Of a stretch of DNA of 47,726 bases, positions 32,980 through 41,323 are shown one piece after another. Made by a program: the position numbers and the translations under genes. The notes beneath the pieces are model-generated. The model was not told the DNA's origin. It worked only from the letters and a program-made list of their open reading frames with translations, and did no database searches. How positions within the stretch are numbered: the stretch's first letter is position 1; every line of letters begins with the position of its first letter. The DNA is from an uncultured Erysipelotrichaceae bacterium (lineage in GTDB: Bacteria > Bacillota_I > Bacilli_A > Erysipelotrichales > Coprobacillaceae): positions 1 to 47,726 of the forward strand of contig CAJUOS010000012.1 in the NCBI GenBank assembly GCA_910588075.1. Direction: 5' to 3'.

Positions 32980-33478
32980 ATTTAATAAAATGTGGATTAA
33001 TTTGAATATCTTCCAAATCATCCCAAACTTCTTCTTCAGTTTTCACTTCAACTTTAATACATGTTTCACCACTAATTTCTATTTGCATTTCTTTTTCAAT
33101 TTCAATCGCTACATCTTTTTCATTATGTGATGCTGATAAACATTTTGGTTTTTCTAAACATCTTGCTTTCACTTGATCAGCAGCTTCAAACTCACGATCT
33201 TCTTTCTTAGTAACTTGCATATCATCAATATACGTAACTTGATGTTTTTCAACCATAGATTCCATTTCATCCATATAACTATACCAAATATGAACATCAA
33301 ATGTTCCAATAACCTTAGGAACTCTGTTCTTTATTGTTGCTTCATAATGATGATTTGTAATCCAACATCCTAATATTTCATTAGGTATATGGCATAAAGT
33401 CAATGAATACGTATTCTTAGATAACTTCTTACCTTTAGCTACAATTGCCTTTGTATAAATCTCTCTGATGTTACTCAT
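32978..33478 (-). CDS. cotE: Outer spore coat protein CotE
   Basis: 166 residues. The opening REIYTKAIVAKGKKLSKNTYSL and then ILGCWITNHHYEA, GTFDVHIWYSY, VKARCLEKPKCL and a Trp-Asp-Asp-rich tail ending INPHFI closely follow the Bacillus CotE pattern (REIITKAVVAKG; ILGGWVINHKYDA; GYYDINVWYSY; V.AKVLQQPNCL; DINPEF). CotE organises the outer coat layer on the mother-cell side of the spore. Unlike Bacillus CotE it has several Cys (about 29, 110, 115, 152). The place beside mutS matches Bacillus, except that guaB now separates it from ricA. Good evidence that the organism forms spores. Confidence 0.93.
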   Translation of the reverse strand: MSNIREIYTKAIVAKGKKLSKNTYSLTLCHIPNEILGCWITNHHYEATIKNRVPKVIGTFDVHIWYSYMDEMESMVEKHQVTYIDDMQVTKKEDREFEAADQVKARCLEKPKCLSASHNEKDVAIEIEKEMQIEISGETCIKVEVKTEEEVWDDLEDIQINPHFIK

Positions 33479-33543
33479 AACTCCACCTCTTTATACTATA
33501 TGATAGGAATCACGTTTTACCACCATTTTTTATATATTTTTTA

Positions 33544-33572
33544 ACAAAAAAGGATTATCAAATGATAATCCT
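33544..33572 (-). terminator. Terminator of the IMP dehydrogenase gene
   Basis: AGGATTATC / GATAATCCT stem (33551-33559, 33564-33572), four-base loop, then six T, seven bases after the stop. Confidence 0.88.
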
Positions 33573-33579
33573 AATATAT

Positions 33580-35088
33580 TTATTGATTATGTGAAGGTGT
33601 AGAGTCTTTTAAAACAACATCATGTGCTCCACCTTCAACAATACTTGTTGAAGAAACAAGAGTGATTTTTGCTTTTTCTTGAAGTTCAGGAATTGTTAAT
33701 GCTCCACAGTTACACATTGTATGTTTTATTTTTGATAATGATAATGCTACATTATCTTTCAATGGACCAGCATAAGGAACATAAGAATCAACACCTTCTT
33801 CAAATGAAAGTTTTCCATCTCCTCCTAAATCATAACGTTGCCAGTTTCTTGCACGTGCACTTCCTTCTCCCCAATATTCTTTCATATATTGTCCATTAAT
33901 GCTCACTTTATTAGTTGGTGATTCATCAAAACGAGAGAAATATCTTCCTAACATAATGAAATCACTTCCCATAGCTAAAGCTAACGTCATATGATAATCA
34001 TGAACAATTCCACCATCACTACAAATTGGAACATAAATTCCAGTTTCTTTAAAATATTCATCTCTAGCTTTTGCAACTTCAATTGTTGCTGTGGCTTGTC
34101 CTCTACCTATACCTTTTTGTTCACGAGTAATACAGATAGAACCTCCACCTATACCAATTTTAATAAAATCTGCTCCAGCATCTGCTAAAAATCTAAATCC
34201 ATCAGCATCAACAACATTACCAGCTCCAACTTTAACAGTATCACCATAATGATCTCTAATCCATTGGATAGTCATTTTTTGCCATTCACTAAATCCTTCA
34301 CTAGAATCAATACATAAAACATCAACACCAGCTTCAACCAAAGCAGGAACACGTTGGGCATAATCTCTTGTATTGATACCAGCTCCAACAACATAACGTT
34401 TTGAATTATCTAGTAATTCATTAGGATTTGATTTTTTAGATTCATAATCTTTTCTAAATACAAATGATTCTAATCTTTGATTTTCATCAATAATAGGTAA
34501 AGAATTTAATTTATTATCCCAAATAATATTATTTGCTTCTTTTAAAGAAATACCGCTTCCAGCAGTAATCAATTGATCAAATGGTGTCATAAACTCAGAT
34601 ACCTTTGTATCTAAATCCATACGTGAAACTCTATAATCTCTTCCTGTTACAATTCCAAGTAACTTTCCATTAGCAGTTCCATCTTCAGTAACTGCCATAG
34701 TTGAATGTCCTGTTCTTTCTTTTAAAGCAATAACATCTTTTAAAGTTTGTTCAGGAGCAATATTTGAATCACTAGGAACAAATCCAGCTTTATATGATTT
34801 AACCTTTCTAACCATTGCTGCTTGTGCTTCAATTGTTTGAGAGCCATATATAAATGAAACTCCTCCTTCTTTTGCTAAAGCAACAGCCATTGTATCATTA
34901 GATACAGCTTGCATAATTGCAGAAACCAAAGGAATATTTAAAGATAATGCAGGTTCTTCACCTTTTTTAAATTTAACCAATGGTGTCTTTAAACTCACAT
35001 TTTTAGGCTGGCATTCAGCACTTGAGTATCCAGGTACTAATAAATATTCATTAAATGTATGTGATGGTTCATCAAAAAAATATGCCAT
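33580..35088 (-). CDS. guaB: IMP dehydrogenase, Tritrichomonas-like type
   Basis: 502 residues. It oxidises IMP to XMP, the committed step to GMP. The TIM barrel (1-105, 225-502) holds VGAGINTRDYAQRV, GGGSICITREQ with catalytic Cys319, and the flap with NWQRYDLGG (Arg418-Tyr419). Tandem CBS domains occupy about 106-224 (HSTMAVTEDGTANGKLLGIVTGRDY; LNSLPIIDENQRL). These numbers coincide exactly with those of the Tritrichomonas foetus enzyme, including Lys310 and Glu431, and much sequence matches what I recall of it. It replaces the usual 485-490-residue bacterial GuaB. It has its own promoter and terminator and interrupts the Bacillus order ricA-cotE. Confidence 0.95.
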   Translation of the reverse strand: MAYFFDEPSHTFNEYLLVPGYSSAECQPKNVSLKTPLVKFKKGEEPALSLNIPLVSAIMQAVSNDTMAVALAKEGGVSFIYGSQTIEAQAAMVRKVKSYKAGFVPSDSNIAPEQTLKDVIALKERTGHSTMAVTEDGTANGKLLGIVTGRDYRVSRMDLDTKVSEFMTPFDQLITAGSGISLKEANNIIWDNKLNSLPIIDENQRLESFVFRKDYESKKSNPNELLDNSKRYVVGAGINTRDYAQRVPALVEAGVDVLCIDSSEGFSEWQKMTIQWIRDHYGDTVKVGAGNVVDADGFRFLADAGADFIKIGIGGGSICITREQKGIGRGQATATIEVAKARDEYFKETGIYVPICSDGGIVHDYHMTLALAMGSDFIMLGRYFSRFDESPTNKVSINGQYMKEYWGEGSARARNWQRYDLGGDGKLSFEEGVDSYVPYAGPLKDNVALSLSKIKHTMCNCGALTIPELQEKAKITLVSSTSIVEGGAHDVVLKDSTPSHNQ

Positions 35089-35122
35089 ATGTTTTCTCCT
35101 TTTCTATGTATTTGTTTAAAAG

Positions 35123-35151
35123 ATTATATAGACTTTTTTTTCTTTAGTCAA
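35123..35151 (-). promoter_or_regulatory. Promoter of the IMP dehydrogenase gene
   Basis: TTGACT (35146-35151), 17-base spacer, TATAAT (35123-35128), minus strand. The -35 lies in the last codons of ricA. AAAGGAG precedes the start. No purine riboswitch is visible. Confidence 0.82.
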
Positions 35152-35482
35152 CCTTTTTCTTTAATTGTTCGTTAATATCATCCTGTATTCGACATAGTAA
35201 ATCATTAACCTCTTGTTTAAGAATGAAATAGTTATAAAGAATAGGGTTTTCATCAAAACTTTTTTTCTTTAATTCATACTCATGAAGTAAATTATCACAA
35301 TGGCTTTGATGATGTTTTTGATTTACAATTTCTTGTTGTAATTGTTTTAATTCTTCTTCTAATTGTTTGAATTCATCATTATTTTCAATCATTTTTGCAT
35401 ATCTTAAATATTCTTTAACAACTTCTTGTTCTAAAATCCATTGATTTAATGCTTTAGCTTTCAATTTGATTTGATTATTCAA
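35144..35482 (-). CDS. ricA: YlbF/YmcA family protein (RicA-like)
   Basis: 112 residues, almost wholly helical, rich in Glu, Gln and Lys, with ILEQEVVKEYLRYAKMIENNDEFKQLEEELKQLQQEIV at about 16-53, the pattern of the YlbF/YmcA family. In Bacillus, YmcA, YlbF and YaaT form a complex that directs RNase Y cleavage and speeds the sporulation phosphorelay. It overlaps the miaB stop by eight bases, exactly the miaB-ymcA order of Bacillus. RNase Y itself is 3 kb away on the same strand. Assignment to RicA rather than YlbF rests on that order. Confidence 0.82.
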   Translation of the reverse strand: MNNQIKLKAKALNQWILEQEVVKEYLRYAKMIENNDEFKQLEEELKQLQQEIVNQKHHQSHCDNLLHEYELKKKSFDENPILYNYFILKQEVNDLLCRIQDDINEQLKKKVD

Positions 35483-36917
35483 TTTCTTCTCCTTTTAAAG
35501 CCCAAGTCTTAGCTTCAATAACTTTTACTTTTACTATTTGTCCAATATGTTCTTTATTTCCTTTAAAATTAATTAATTTTTGATGTTTTGTATACCCTGT
35601 TAACATGGTTTCATCTTTTTTAGATTGTCCTTCAACCAATACCTCAACAATCTGATTTAGATATTTTTGATTTTGTTGATATGCTTTTTCATTGACCAAA
35701 TCATTCAAACGATACAATCTACTCTCTTTTGTATGAACATCAATATCATCTTCCATTTGAGCCGCAGGTGTACCTTCACGAGGTGAATAGATAAATGTAT
35801 AAGCCAAATCATATTCACAATAATCATATAATGTCATTGTATCTTCAAATTGTTCATCTGTTTCTCCAGGAAAGCCAACAATAATATCTGTTGTAATTGT
35901 ACAATCAGGTATTTTTTCTTTAATCTTATCAAAAAGTCTTAAATATTGTTCACGAGAATAACGTCTTCCCATTCTTTTTAAAACATCATCATTTCCAGAC
36001 TGTACTGGTAAATGAATGGCTGGCATAATATTTTCATATTTCGCAATAACATCTATCATTTCATCACTAAAATCCCAAGGATGACTTGTTGTAAAACGAA
36101 TACGTGGTATACCAGTTTGAGCAACTTCTTGTAATAATGAGGCAAAGTTATAATCATTTTTAAAATCTTTTCCATATGAATTTACATTTTGTCCTAATAA
36201 TGTAATTTCTTGGTAGCCTTGTTTCTTTAACTCTATAACCTCTTGGATAATTTCATCTTTTAAACGAGAACGTTCTTTCCCACGTGTATAAGGGACAATA
36301 CAATATGTACAAAATTTATTACATCCATACATAATATTGACCCATGCTTTATATGGATGAGCACGATGACTTGGAAGATTTTCTATAACATCACCTTCTT
36401 TAGACCATACTTCTAAAACCATTTCTTTTTCTAACATGGCTTGTTTTAATAATACTGGTAATCTATGAATATTGTGTGTTCCAAAAATCATATCAACTTG
36501 TGGATGTTTTTCTAAAATTTTATTCACAACAACTTCTTCTTGTGCCATACATCCACAAATACCAAAAATAATATTTGGATTTGTTCTTTTGACTTTTTTC
36601 AAATATCCAATTTTTCCAAATACTTTCTCTTCTGCGTTTTCTCTAATTGCACATGTATTTAATAAAACCACTTGTGCATCTTTAATCTCATGAGTTACTG
36701 TATATCCTAAACTTTCTAAGATTCCAGCTAATGTTTCACTATCTCGCTCATTGGCTTGACAGCCATAAGTTTGTATAAAATATTTTTGTCCCTGTCCTAT
36801 TCCTACCATATCTTGAGGAATATAATAAGCATCATCTATATGATGAATTTCATCTTTCCCTCTGTTTTTAGCATCCTTTAAGGATGGACCTTTAAAATAT
36901 TGACTATAATCTTTCAT
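35475..36917 (-). CDS. miaB: tRNA-2-methylthio-N6-dimethylallyladenosine synthase MiaB
   Basis: 480 residues. Radical SAM methylthiotransferase finishing ms2i6A37 after MiaA. The UPF0004 domain has three cluster Cys in TYGCQANERDSE (about 49-60), LNTCAIRENAEEKV and FGICGCMAQEE. The radical SAM motif is CNKFCTYCIVPYTRGKERSR (about 199-218), then LGQNVNSYG, LPVQSGNDDVLKRMGRRY and VGFPGETDEQF. The C-terminal TRAM domain covers about 415-478. It precedes ricA with an overlap. Confidence 0.96.
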   Translation of the reverse strand: MKDYSQYFKGPSLKDAKNRGKDEIHHIDDAYYIPQDMVGIGQGQKYFIQTYGCQANERDSETLAGILESLGYTVTHEIKDAQVVLLNTCAIRENAEEKVFGKIGYLKKVKRTNPNIIFGICGCMAQEEVVVNKILEKHPQVDMIFGTHNIHRLPVLLKQAMLEKEMVLEVWSKEGDVIENLPSHRAHPYKAWVNIMYGCNKFCTYCIVPYTRGKERSRLKDEIIQEVIELKKQGYQEITLLGQNVNSYGKDFKNDYNFASLLQEVAQTGIPRIRFTTSHPWDFSDEMIDVIAKYENIMPAIHLPVQSGNDDVLKRMGRRYSREQYLRLFDKIKEKIPDCTITTDIIVGFPGETDEQFEDTMTLYDYCEYDLAYTFIYSPREGTPAAQMEDDIDVHTKESRLYRLNDLVNEKAYQQNQKYLNQIVEVLVEGQSKKDETMLTGYTKHQKLINFKGNKEHIGQIVKVKVIEAKTWALKGEEIE

Positions 36918-36964
36918 GTTTTCACCACTTTCTGCTTTATTATATCAAATATTAACAAATAAGA

Positions 36965-36994
36965 AAGAAAAAAATAAGGACATTGTCCTTATTT
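36965..36994 (-). terminator. Terminator after the 81-residue gene
   Basis: AAATAAGGACA / TGTCCTTATTT (36972-36994) with a long T-run, ten bases past the stop at 37005 and just before miaB. Confidence 0.85.
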
Positions 36995-37004
36995 CCATAT
37001 TTTC

Positions 37005-37250
37005 TTATCCAAAGAAACCATCTGGTTGAATTGAGAAGTACATATAAGATCCTTCTGGAGTCTTTTTAAATAAACCTTTACAATGTCCAGCTGCTTCATC
37101 AGGACTTAATTCAGTTTCACATTCGATTTCTGCTTTAATTCCTACTTTTTTAATAAATTTACATTTGACTTTATCATCTTCATATCCATCAAAGAAATCA
37201 ATTAATTTTTGTACTTGTGCAGTTTGCATTAATAATTTACATTTAGCCAT
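37005..37250 (-). CDS. Unknown 81-residue cytoplasmic protein
   Basis: A small alpha/beta-looking protein with five Cys scattered through it (KCKLLMQ, VKCKFIKK, IECETEL, GHCKGLF) and an aromatic, glycine-rich end (SYMYFSIQPDGFFG). A longer frame exists, but the ATG at 37250 is ten bases after AGGAGG and the extra residues would run through the ribosome site. It sits between spoVS and miaB and is followed by a strong terminator. I recognise no family. Its place in a row of sporulation and RNA genes is the only clue. Confidence 0.7.
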   Translation of the reverse strand: MAKCKLLMQTAQVQKLIDFFDGYEDDKVKCKFIKKVGIKAEIECETELSPDEAAGHCKGLFKKTPEGSYMYFSIQPDGFFG

Positions 37251-37316
37251 TTCAATATTTCCTCCTTTAATATCTAAAATAATTATACCCATTTTTATCC
37301 AAAAAGAAAAGTCTTT

Positions 37317-37577
37317 TTAATGGATTTGTACATTTATTCTTAAAGAAGTAACGACTTGATCATCAATTGTCAAATCAAAAAAAGATGGAATACAATAAAT
37401 ATCATTTCCTCCTGGAGCAAGATAACCTCTTGCAATAGCAATTGCTTTCATTGCTTGATTTAACGCTGCTGCTCCAATAACTTGAATTTGTACTTCATCA
37501 TGAGTTCTTAATAAACTCGTTAATGCTCCTGCCACTTTACTTGGTTGCGACGATGACGAAACTCTAATCATTTCCAT
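37317..37577 (-). CDS. spoVS: Stage V sporulation protein S
   Basis: 86 residues, the Alba-like SpoVS fold: IRVSSSSQPSKVAGALTSLLR, VQIQVIGAAALNQAMKAIAIARGYLAPGG and CIPSFFDLTIDDQVVTSLRI match the Bacillus protein along the whole length. It is needed for coat assembly and stage V progression and probably binds nucleic acid. The gene follows ymdB, as in Bacillus. Its ribosome site is inside a hairpin (37588-37615), so translation may be controlled. Confidence 0.95.
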   Translation of the reverse strand: MEMIRVSSSSQPSKVAGALTSLLRTHDEVQIQVIGAAALNQAMKAIAIARGYLAPGGNDIYCIPSFFDLTIDDQVVTSLRINVQIH

Positions 37578-37584
37578 ATAAAAA

Positions 37585-37615
37585 TTCCTCCTTGCCCTAA
37601 TATATGAACAAGGAG
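37585..37615 (-). promoter_or_regulatory. Hairpin sequestering the spoVS ribosome binding site
   Basis: CTCCTTG and CAAGGAG (37609-37615 and 37588-37594 in transcript order) pair across a 14-base loop. The second arm is part of the AAGGAGGAA Shine-Dalgarno of spoVS. A short T-run follows, so it could also act as a weak attenuator after ymdB. Confidence 0.55.
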
Positions 37616-37621
37616 TTTCAT

Positions 37622-38410
37622 TTATGCTTCAAATGGATGGAATGGATCAATACATATACGTTCTATTTTTTTACATTGATTTTGTTCATTAAATGTCAAT
37701 AAAGTAGCTAAAAGTTGTCCTTCACTATCAGCAACTTGAAATGGAGTCATTAATCCATTTCTCATTCTTTGTATAATTGATTCTTTATCACATCCAATAA
37801 CACTTTCATATGGCCCTGTCATTCCAACATCACTTTGATATGCTGTTCCATGTCTTAAAATCTTTTCATCAGCAGTTGGTACATGAGTATGTGTCCCCAA
37901 TACAGCTGATACTTTACCATCTAAATAATAACCCAAAGCTATTTTTTCACTTGTTGCTTCTGCATGAAAATCAACAATATGAATATCACTAGTATCATTA
38001 TTCACAATTTCATCAATGACTTCAAATGGATTTTGTGATTTTCCATCCATAAAAGTAATTCCTAATAAATTCGTTACTCTTATTTTCTTTCCATTGATTT
38101 GGATTTCTCTACTTCCTACTCCAGGTAATGCTTTTGGTTGATTATAAGGAACAATTAAACGTTCTGCATCATCAATATAATCAAATAATTCTTTTTTTGA
38201 AAAAGTATGATTACCCATTGTCATAAGAGAAATACCTTGAAATAAAAATTCTTCATAATGTTTTTTAATCAAACCTTTTCCATGTGTTGCATTTTCAACA
38301 TTTGCAATCACAACATCAATTTGATATTTCTTTTTTAATTGAGGTAAATACTTATCAATCATTTCTCTTCCAATAGAAGAAAAAACATCACCTATAAAAA
38401 GAATCTTCAT
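37622..38410 (-). CDS. ymdB: YmdB family metallophosphoesterase
   Basis: 262 residues, full length for the TIGR00282 family. Metal-binding motifs: IGDVFSSIGR (about 6-15), ANVENATHGKGL (about 36-47), MGNHTFSKKE (about 66-75), VDFHAEATSEK (about 145-155) and LGTHTHVPTADE (about 170-181). In Bacillus the enzyme is a cyclic phosphodiesterase that affects RNase Y-linked mRNA decay and biofilm/sporulation choice. It follows rny, separated by a terminator, and precedes spoVS. Confidence 0.95.
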   Translation of the reverse strand: MKILFIGDVFSSIGREMIDKYLPQLKKKYQIDVVIANVENATHGKGLIKKHYEEFLFQGISLMTMGNHTFSKKELFDYIDDAERLIVPYNQPKALPGVGSREIQINGKKIRVTNLLGITFMDGKSQNPFEVIDEIVNNDTSDIHIVDFHAEATSEKIALGYYLDGKVSAVLGTHTHVPTADEKILRHGTAYQSDVGMTGPYESVIGCDKESIIQRMRNGLMTPFQVADSEGQLLATLLTFNEQNQCKKIERICIDPFHPFEA

Positions 38411-38423
38411 TTATATCCTCCTT

Positions 38424-38451
38424 TTTAAAAAAGATAGGTTACCCTATCTTT
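38424..38451 (-). terminator. Terminator between rny and ymdB
   Basis: AAAGATAGG / CCTATCTTT (38430-38438, 38443-38451) with a four-base loop followed by six T. The first arm starts in the rny stop codon. ymdB begins only 14 bases beyond the T-run, so read-through probably supplies ymdB. Confidence 0.8.
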
Positions 38452-40009
38452 ATTTAGCAATTTCATTTGCACGAACTTCACGTATAACAGTAACTTTAAT
38501 ATGTCCTGGATACGTTAAATCACTTTCAATTTTATTTCTAATTTCTCTTGCTAATTTATGACTTGCTAAATCATCAACCTTATCTGGTTTGACAATAATA
38601 CGAACTTCACGTCCTGCTTGAATAGCAAAAACTTTATCAACACCATCAAAGCTCTTAGAAATTTCTTCCAATTTTTCAAGTCTTTGAATATAGTTTTCAA
38701 TTGTCTCACTACGGCTTCCAGGTCTTGCAGCAGATAATGTATCAGCTGCAGCTACCAAAATAGAAATAACGCTTGTTGGCTCAACATCCCCATGATGTGA
38801 TTCAATAGCATTAACAACAGTTGCATTTTCACCATATTTTTTAGCAAACTTTGCACCAAGTTCTACATGGCTTCCTTCCATTTCATGATCAATTGCTTTC
38901 CCTAAATCATGCAATAATCCTGCACGACGTGCTAATTGTTGATTTAAACCTAATTCAGCAGCCATCATCCCAGCAAAATGAGCAACTTCTAAAGAATGTT
39001 GTAAAGCATTTTGTCCATAACTTGTACGATATTTTAACTTTCCAATCATCATAACAATTTCTTTATTAACACGTGATAATCCTAATTCAAAAATAGCATC
39101 TTCCCCTGTTTTTTGAATAACCTCATTCAATTCATTCTTAGTCTTTTGAACAACTTCTTCAATTCTACCAGGTTGAATACGTCCATCACGAATAAGTGTT
39201 TCTAAAGATAAACGAGCAATCTCTCTTCTAATTGGATCGAAACATGAAATAGTAATAGCTTCTGGTGTATCATCAATAATCAATTCTGCACCTGTTGCAT
39301 TTTCAATAGCTTTAATATTACGTCCTTCTCGACCAATAATTCTTCCTTTCATTTCTTCACTTGGAAGTGCAACAACATTAACAGTTCTTTCAATTGTTTC
39401 TTCTTGTGAATAACGATTAATAGCAGCTGCAATAATATCTTTTGCATAAAGAGAAGCTTTTGACTTTGCTTCATCCTCTTGTTCATTAATAAATGCAGTT
39501 ACTTCATTAGCCATTTTATTTTCTACTTGCTTAAATAATTCTACTTTAGCTTCATTAGCACTCATCATGGCTATCTTTTCTAATTCTGTAATTTTTGCAT
39601 CAATTTGTTCTTGTAATTGAGCCTTCAATTTGCCTAGTTCTTCACTTTTTTTCTCTAATTGCTTAGCCTTATCATCCAAAACATCTTCTTTCCCTTGTAA
39701 AGCAATATCTCTACGATCAATGTTTTGTTCCCTTTGCAATAGTTTATTTTCAAATTTAGTAACTTCTAAGCGTTGTTCCTTGATTTCTTTTTCAGCCTCA
39801 AGTTTATATTCATATGCTTGAGTCTTTGCATCAAGAATAGCTTCTTTTACTATATTATCAGCTTTAACAGTAGCTTCTTCTACAATCTTCGCTGCATCAA
39901 CATTTGCTTTTGATACTTTTAATTTTGTAAAAATATAATAACTTAAAAAACCAACACCTACTGCTAGAACATAGGTCAAAATAGCGACAGGCATACTTAA
40001 TTCCAACAT
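38450..40009 (-). CDS. rny: Ribonuclease Y
   Basis: 519 residues. One N-terminal membrane helix (about 5-27) and a long coiled coil (about 30-170, Glu/Lys/Gln-rich) anchor the enzyme. The KH domain has GRIIGREGRNIKAIE (about 215-229), and the HD domain has LLHDLGKAIDHEMEGSHVELGA (about 352-373) and the second His in ESHHGD. It is the main decay-initiating endoribonuclease of many Bacillota. Start at 40009 has AGGAGG six bases upstream; a longer in-frame extension to 40057 lacks a ribosome site. Confidence 0.95.
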   Translation of the reverse strand: MLELSMPVAILTYVLAVGVGFLSYYIFTKLKVSKANVDAAKIVEEATVKADNIVKEAILDAKTQAYEYKLEAEKEIKEQRLEVTKFENKLLQREQNIDRRDIALQGKEDVLDDKAKQLEKKSEELGKLKAQLQEQIDAKITELEKIAMMSANEAKVELFKQVENKMANEVTAFINEQEDEAKSKASLYAKDIIAAAINRYSQEETIERTVNVVALPSEEMKGRIIGREGRNIKAIENATGAELIIDDTPEAITISCFDPIRREIARLSLETLIRDGRIQPGRIEEVVQKTKNELNEVIQKTGEDAIFELGLSRVNKEIVMMIGKLKYRTSYGQNALQHSLEVAHFAGMMAAELGLNQQLARRAGLLHDLGKAIDHEMEGSHVELGAKFAKKYGENATVVNAIESHHGDVEPTSVISILVAAADTLSAARPGSRSETIENYIQRLEKLEEISKSFDGVDKVFAIQAGREVRIIVKPDKVDDLASHKLAREIRNKIESDLTYPGHIKVTVIREVRANEIAK

Positions 40010-40257
40010 TGTATTCCTCCTATTTCCTATGATAAATTTCATATTGTGCAAATACACACAAATTCATTATATCTTATTTTTTCACAAATAACAATTAAAA
40101 TCTTGTGTTAATGGAATGGCTTTCACTTATGATAACTTATTTTAAAGATATTTTTTATATATTAAATATTTTCTTTTCTTGAAATCAGTTAACAATTATA
40201 CAAAAAATAAATAGAAATGTCTTTCCCATTATTTACCAAAATTAATATAAGAGTATT

Positions 40258-40287
40258 AAAAAAGCCAAGACTATTCTTCATCTTGAC
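40258..40287 (-). terminator. Terminator of recA
   Basis: GTCAAGA / TCTTGGC stem in transcript sense (40281-40287 with 40264-40270) then six T. The recA stop is in the loop. Confidence 0.7.
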
Positions 40288-41305
40288 TAAATAATTTTTC
40301 CTTCAATTTATTTTCTACTTCTTCCATAATTTCAGGATGTTCTGCTAAGAAAATTTTAACATTTTCACGTCCTTGACCAATCTTTTCCCCTTGATAAGCA
40401 TACCAAGCTCCAGATTTATCTATAATATTATAATCAACTGCTAAATCAATCACTTCTCCATCTCTAGCAATTCCTTTTCCATAAATAATATCAACACTTG
40501 TTGTTCTAAATGGTGGTGCAACCTTATTTTTTACAACTTTAATATTTGTTTTATTTCCAATAATTTCTGAACCATTTTTAATTGCTTCACTACGTCTAAT
40601 TTCAATTCTTACAGTAGAATAAAACTTCAACGCTCTTCCACCAGTAGTTGTTTCTGGATTTCCATACATAACACCAATTTTTTCTCGTAATTGGTTGATA
40701 AAAATAATTGTACAAGAAGTCTTATTCATCAAACCAGATAAACGACGTAAAGCTTTAGACATCAAACGGGCTTGTAAACCTACTGAAGAATCTCCAACCT
40801 CTCCATCTAATTCAACTTGAGGAACTAAAGCAGCTACTGAATCAACAACAACCAAATCAATAGCATTACTTTTAACCAAAGTTTCAGCAATTGCTAATCC
40901 TTGTTCACCACTATCAGGTTGCGATAAAATCAAATCATCAATATTAACACCTAGATTCTTTGCATATACTGGATCAATAGCATGTTCTGCATCAATAAAC
41001 GCTGCTCTTCCACCTTGCTTTTGAACTTCTGCAATAGCATGAAGAGTTAAAGTTGTTTTACCACTTGATTCAGGTCCATATATTTCAATAATACGTCCTT
41101 TAGGATATCCACCAATTCCCAAAGCTGCATCTAATGTTAAAGAACCTGTTGGAATCACATCAATATCCACAGCAACTCTATCTCCCAAACGCATAACTGC
41201 ACCTTTACCAAATTGTTTTTCAATTTGCTTAATTGCATCAGTTAAAGCAACTTCTTTTTTTTCTGCTTCACTGACTGTTTTTTTACTTTTTGCTTTCTCT
41301 GCCAT
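40271..41305 (-). CDS. recA: Recombinase RecA
   Basis: 344 residues. Walker A GPESSGKTTLTL (about 78-89), Walker B LVVVDSVAALVP (about 153-164), L1 EGEVGDSSVGLQARLMSKALR region, L2 FINQLREKIGVMYGNPETTTGG (about 216-237) and a short acidic tail ending SQDEE. RecA forms the strand-exchange filament and triggers SOS cleavage. It follows cinA after 18 bases, the standard order. I saw no SOS box directly before it, consistent with transcription from the upstream operon. Confidence 0.97.
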   Translation of the reverse strand: MAEKAKSKKTVSEAEKKEVALTDAIKQIEKQFGKGAVMRLGDRVAVDIDVIPTGSLTLDAALGIGGYPKGRIIEIYGPESSGKTTLTLHAIAEVQKQGGRAAFIDAEHAIDPVYAKNLGVNIDDLILSQPDSGEQGLAIAETLVKSNAIDLVVVDSVAALVPQVELDGEVGDSSVGLQARLMSKALRRLSGLMNKTSCTIIFINQLREKIGVMYGNPETTTGGRALKFYSTVRIEIRRSEAIKNGSEIIGNKTNIKVVKNKVAPPFRTTSVDIIYGKGIARDGEVIDLAVDYNIIDKSGAWYAYQGEKIGQGRENVKIFLAEHPEIMEEVENKLKEKLFSQDEE

Positions 41306-41323
41306 TCTTTTTCCTCCCTACTT

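Noticed and set aside
33479..33510. Sigma-E type promoter for cotE (CATATAGT -10)
   Set aside because: The -10 resembles the sigma-E consensus, but no matching -35 at 13-15 bases was seen.
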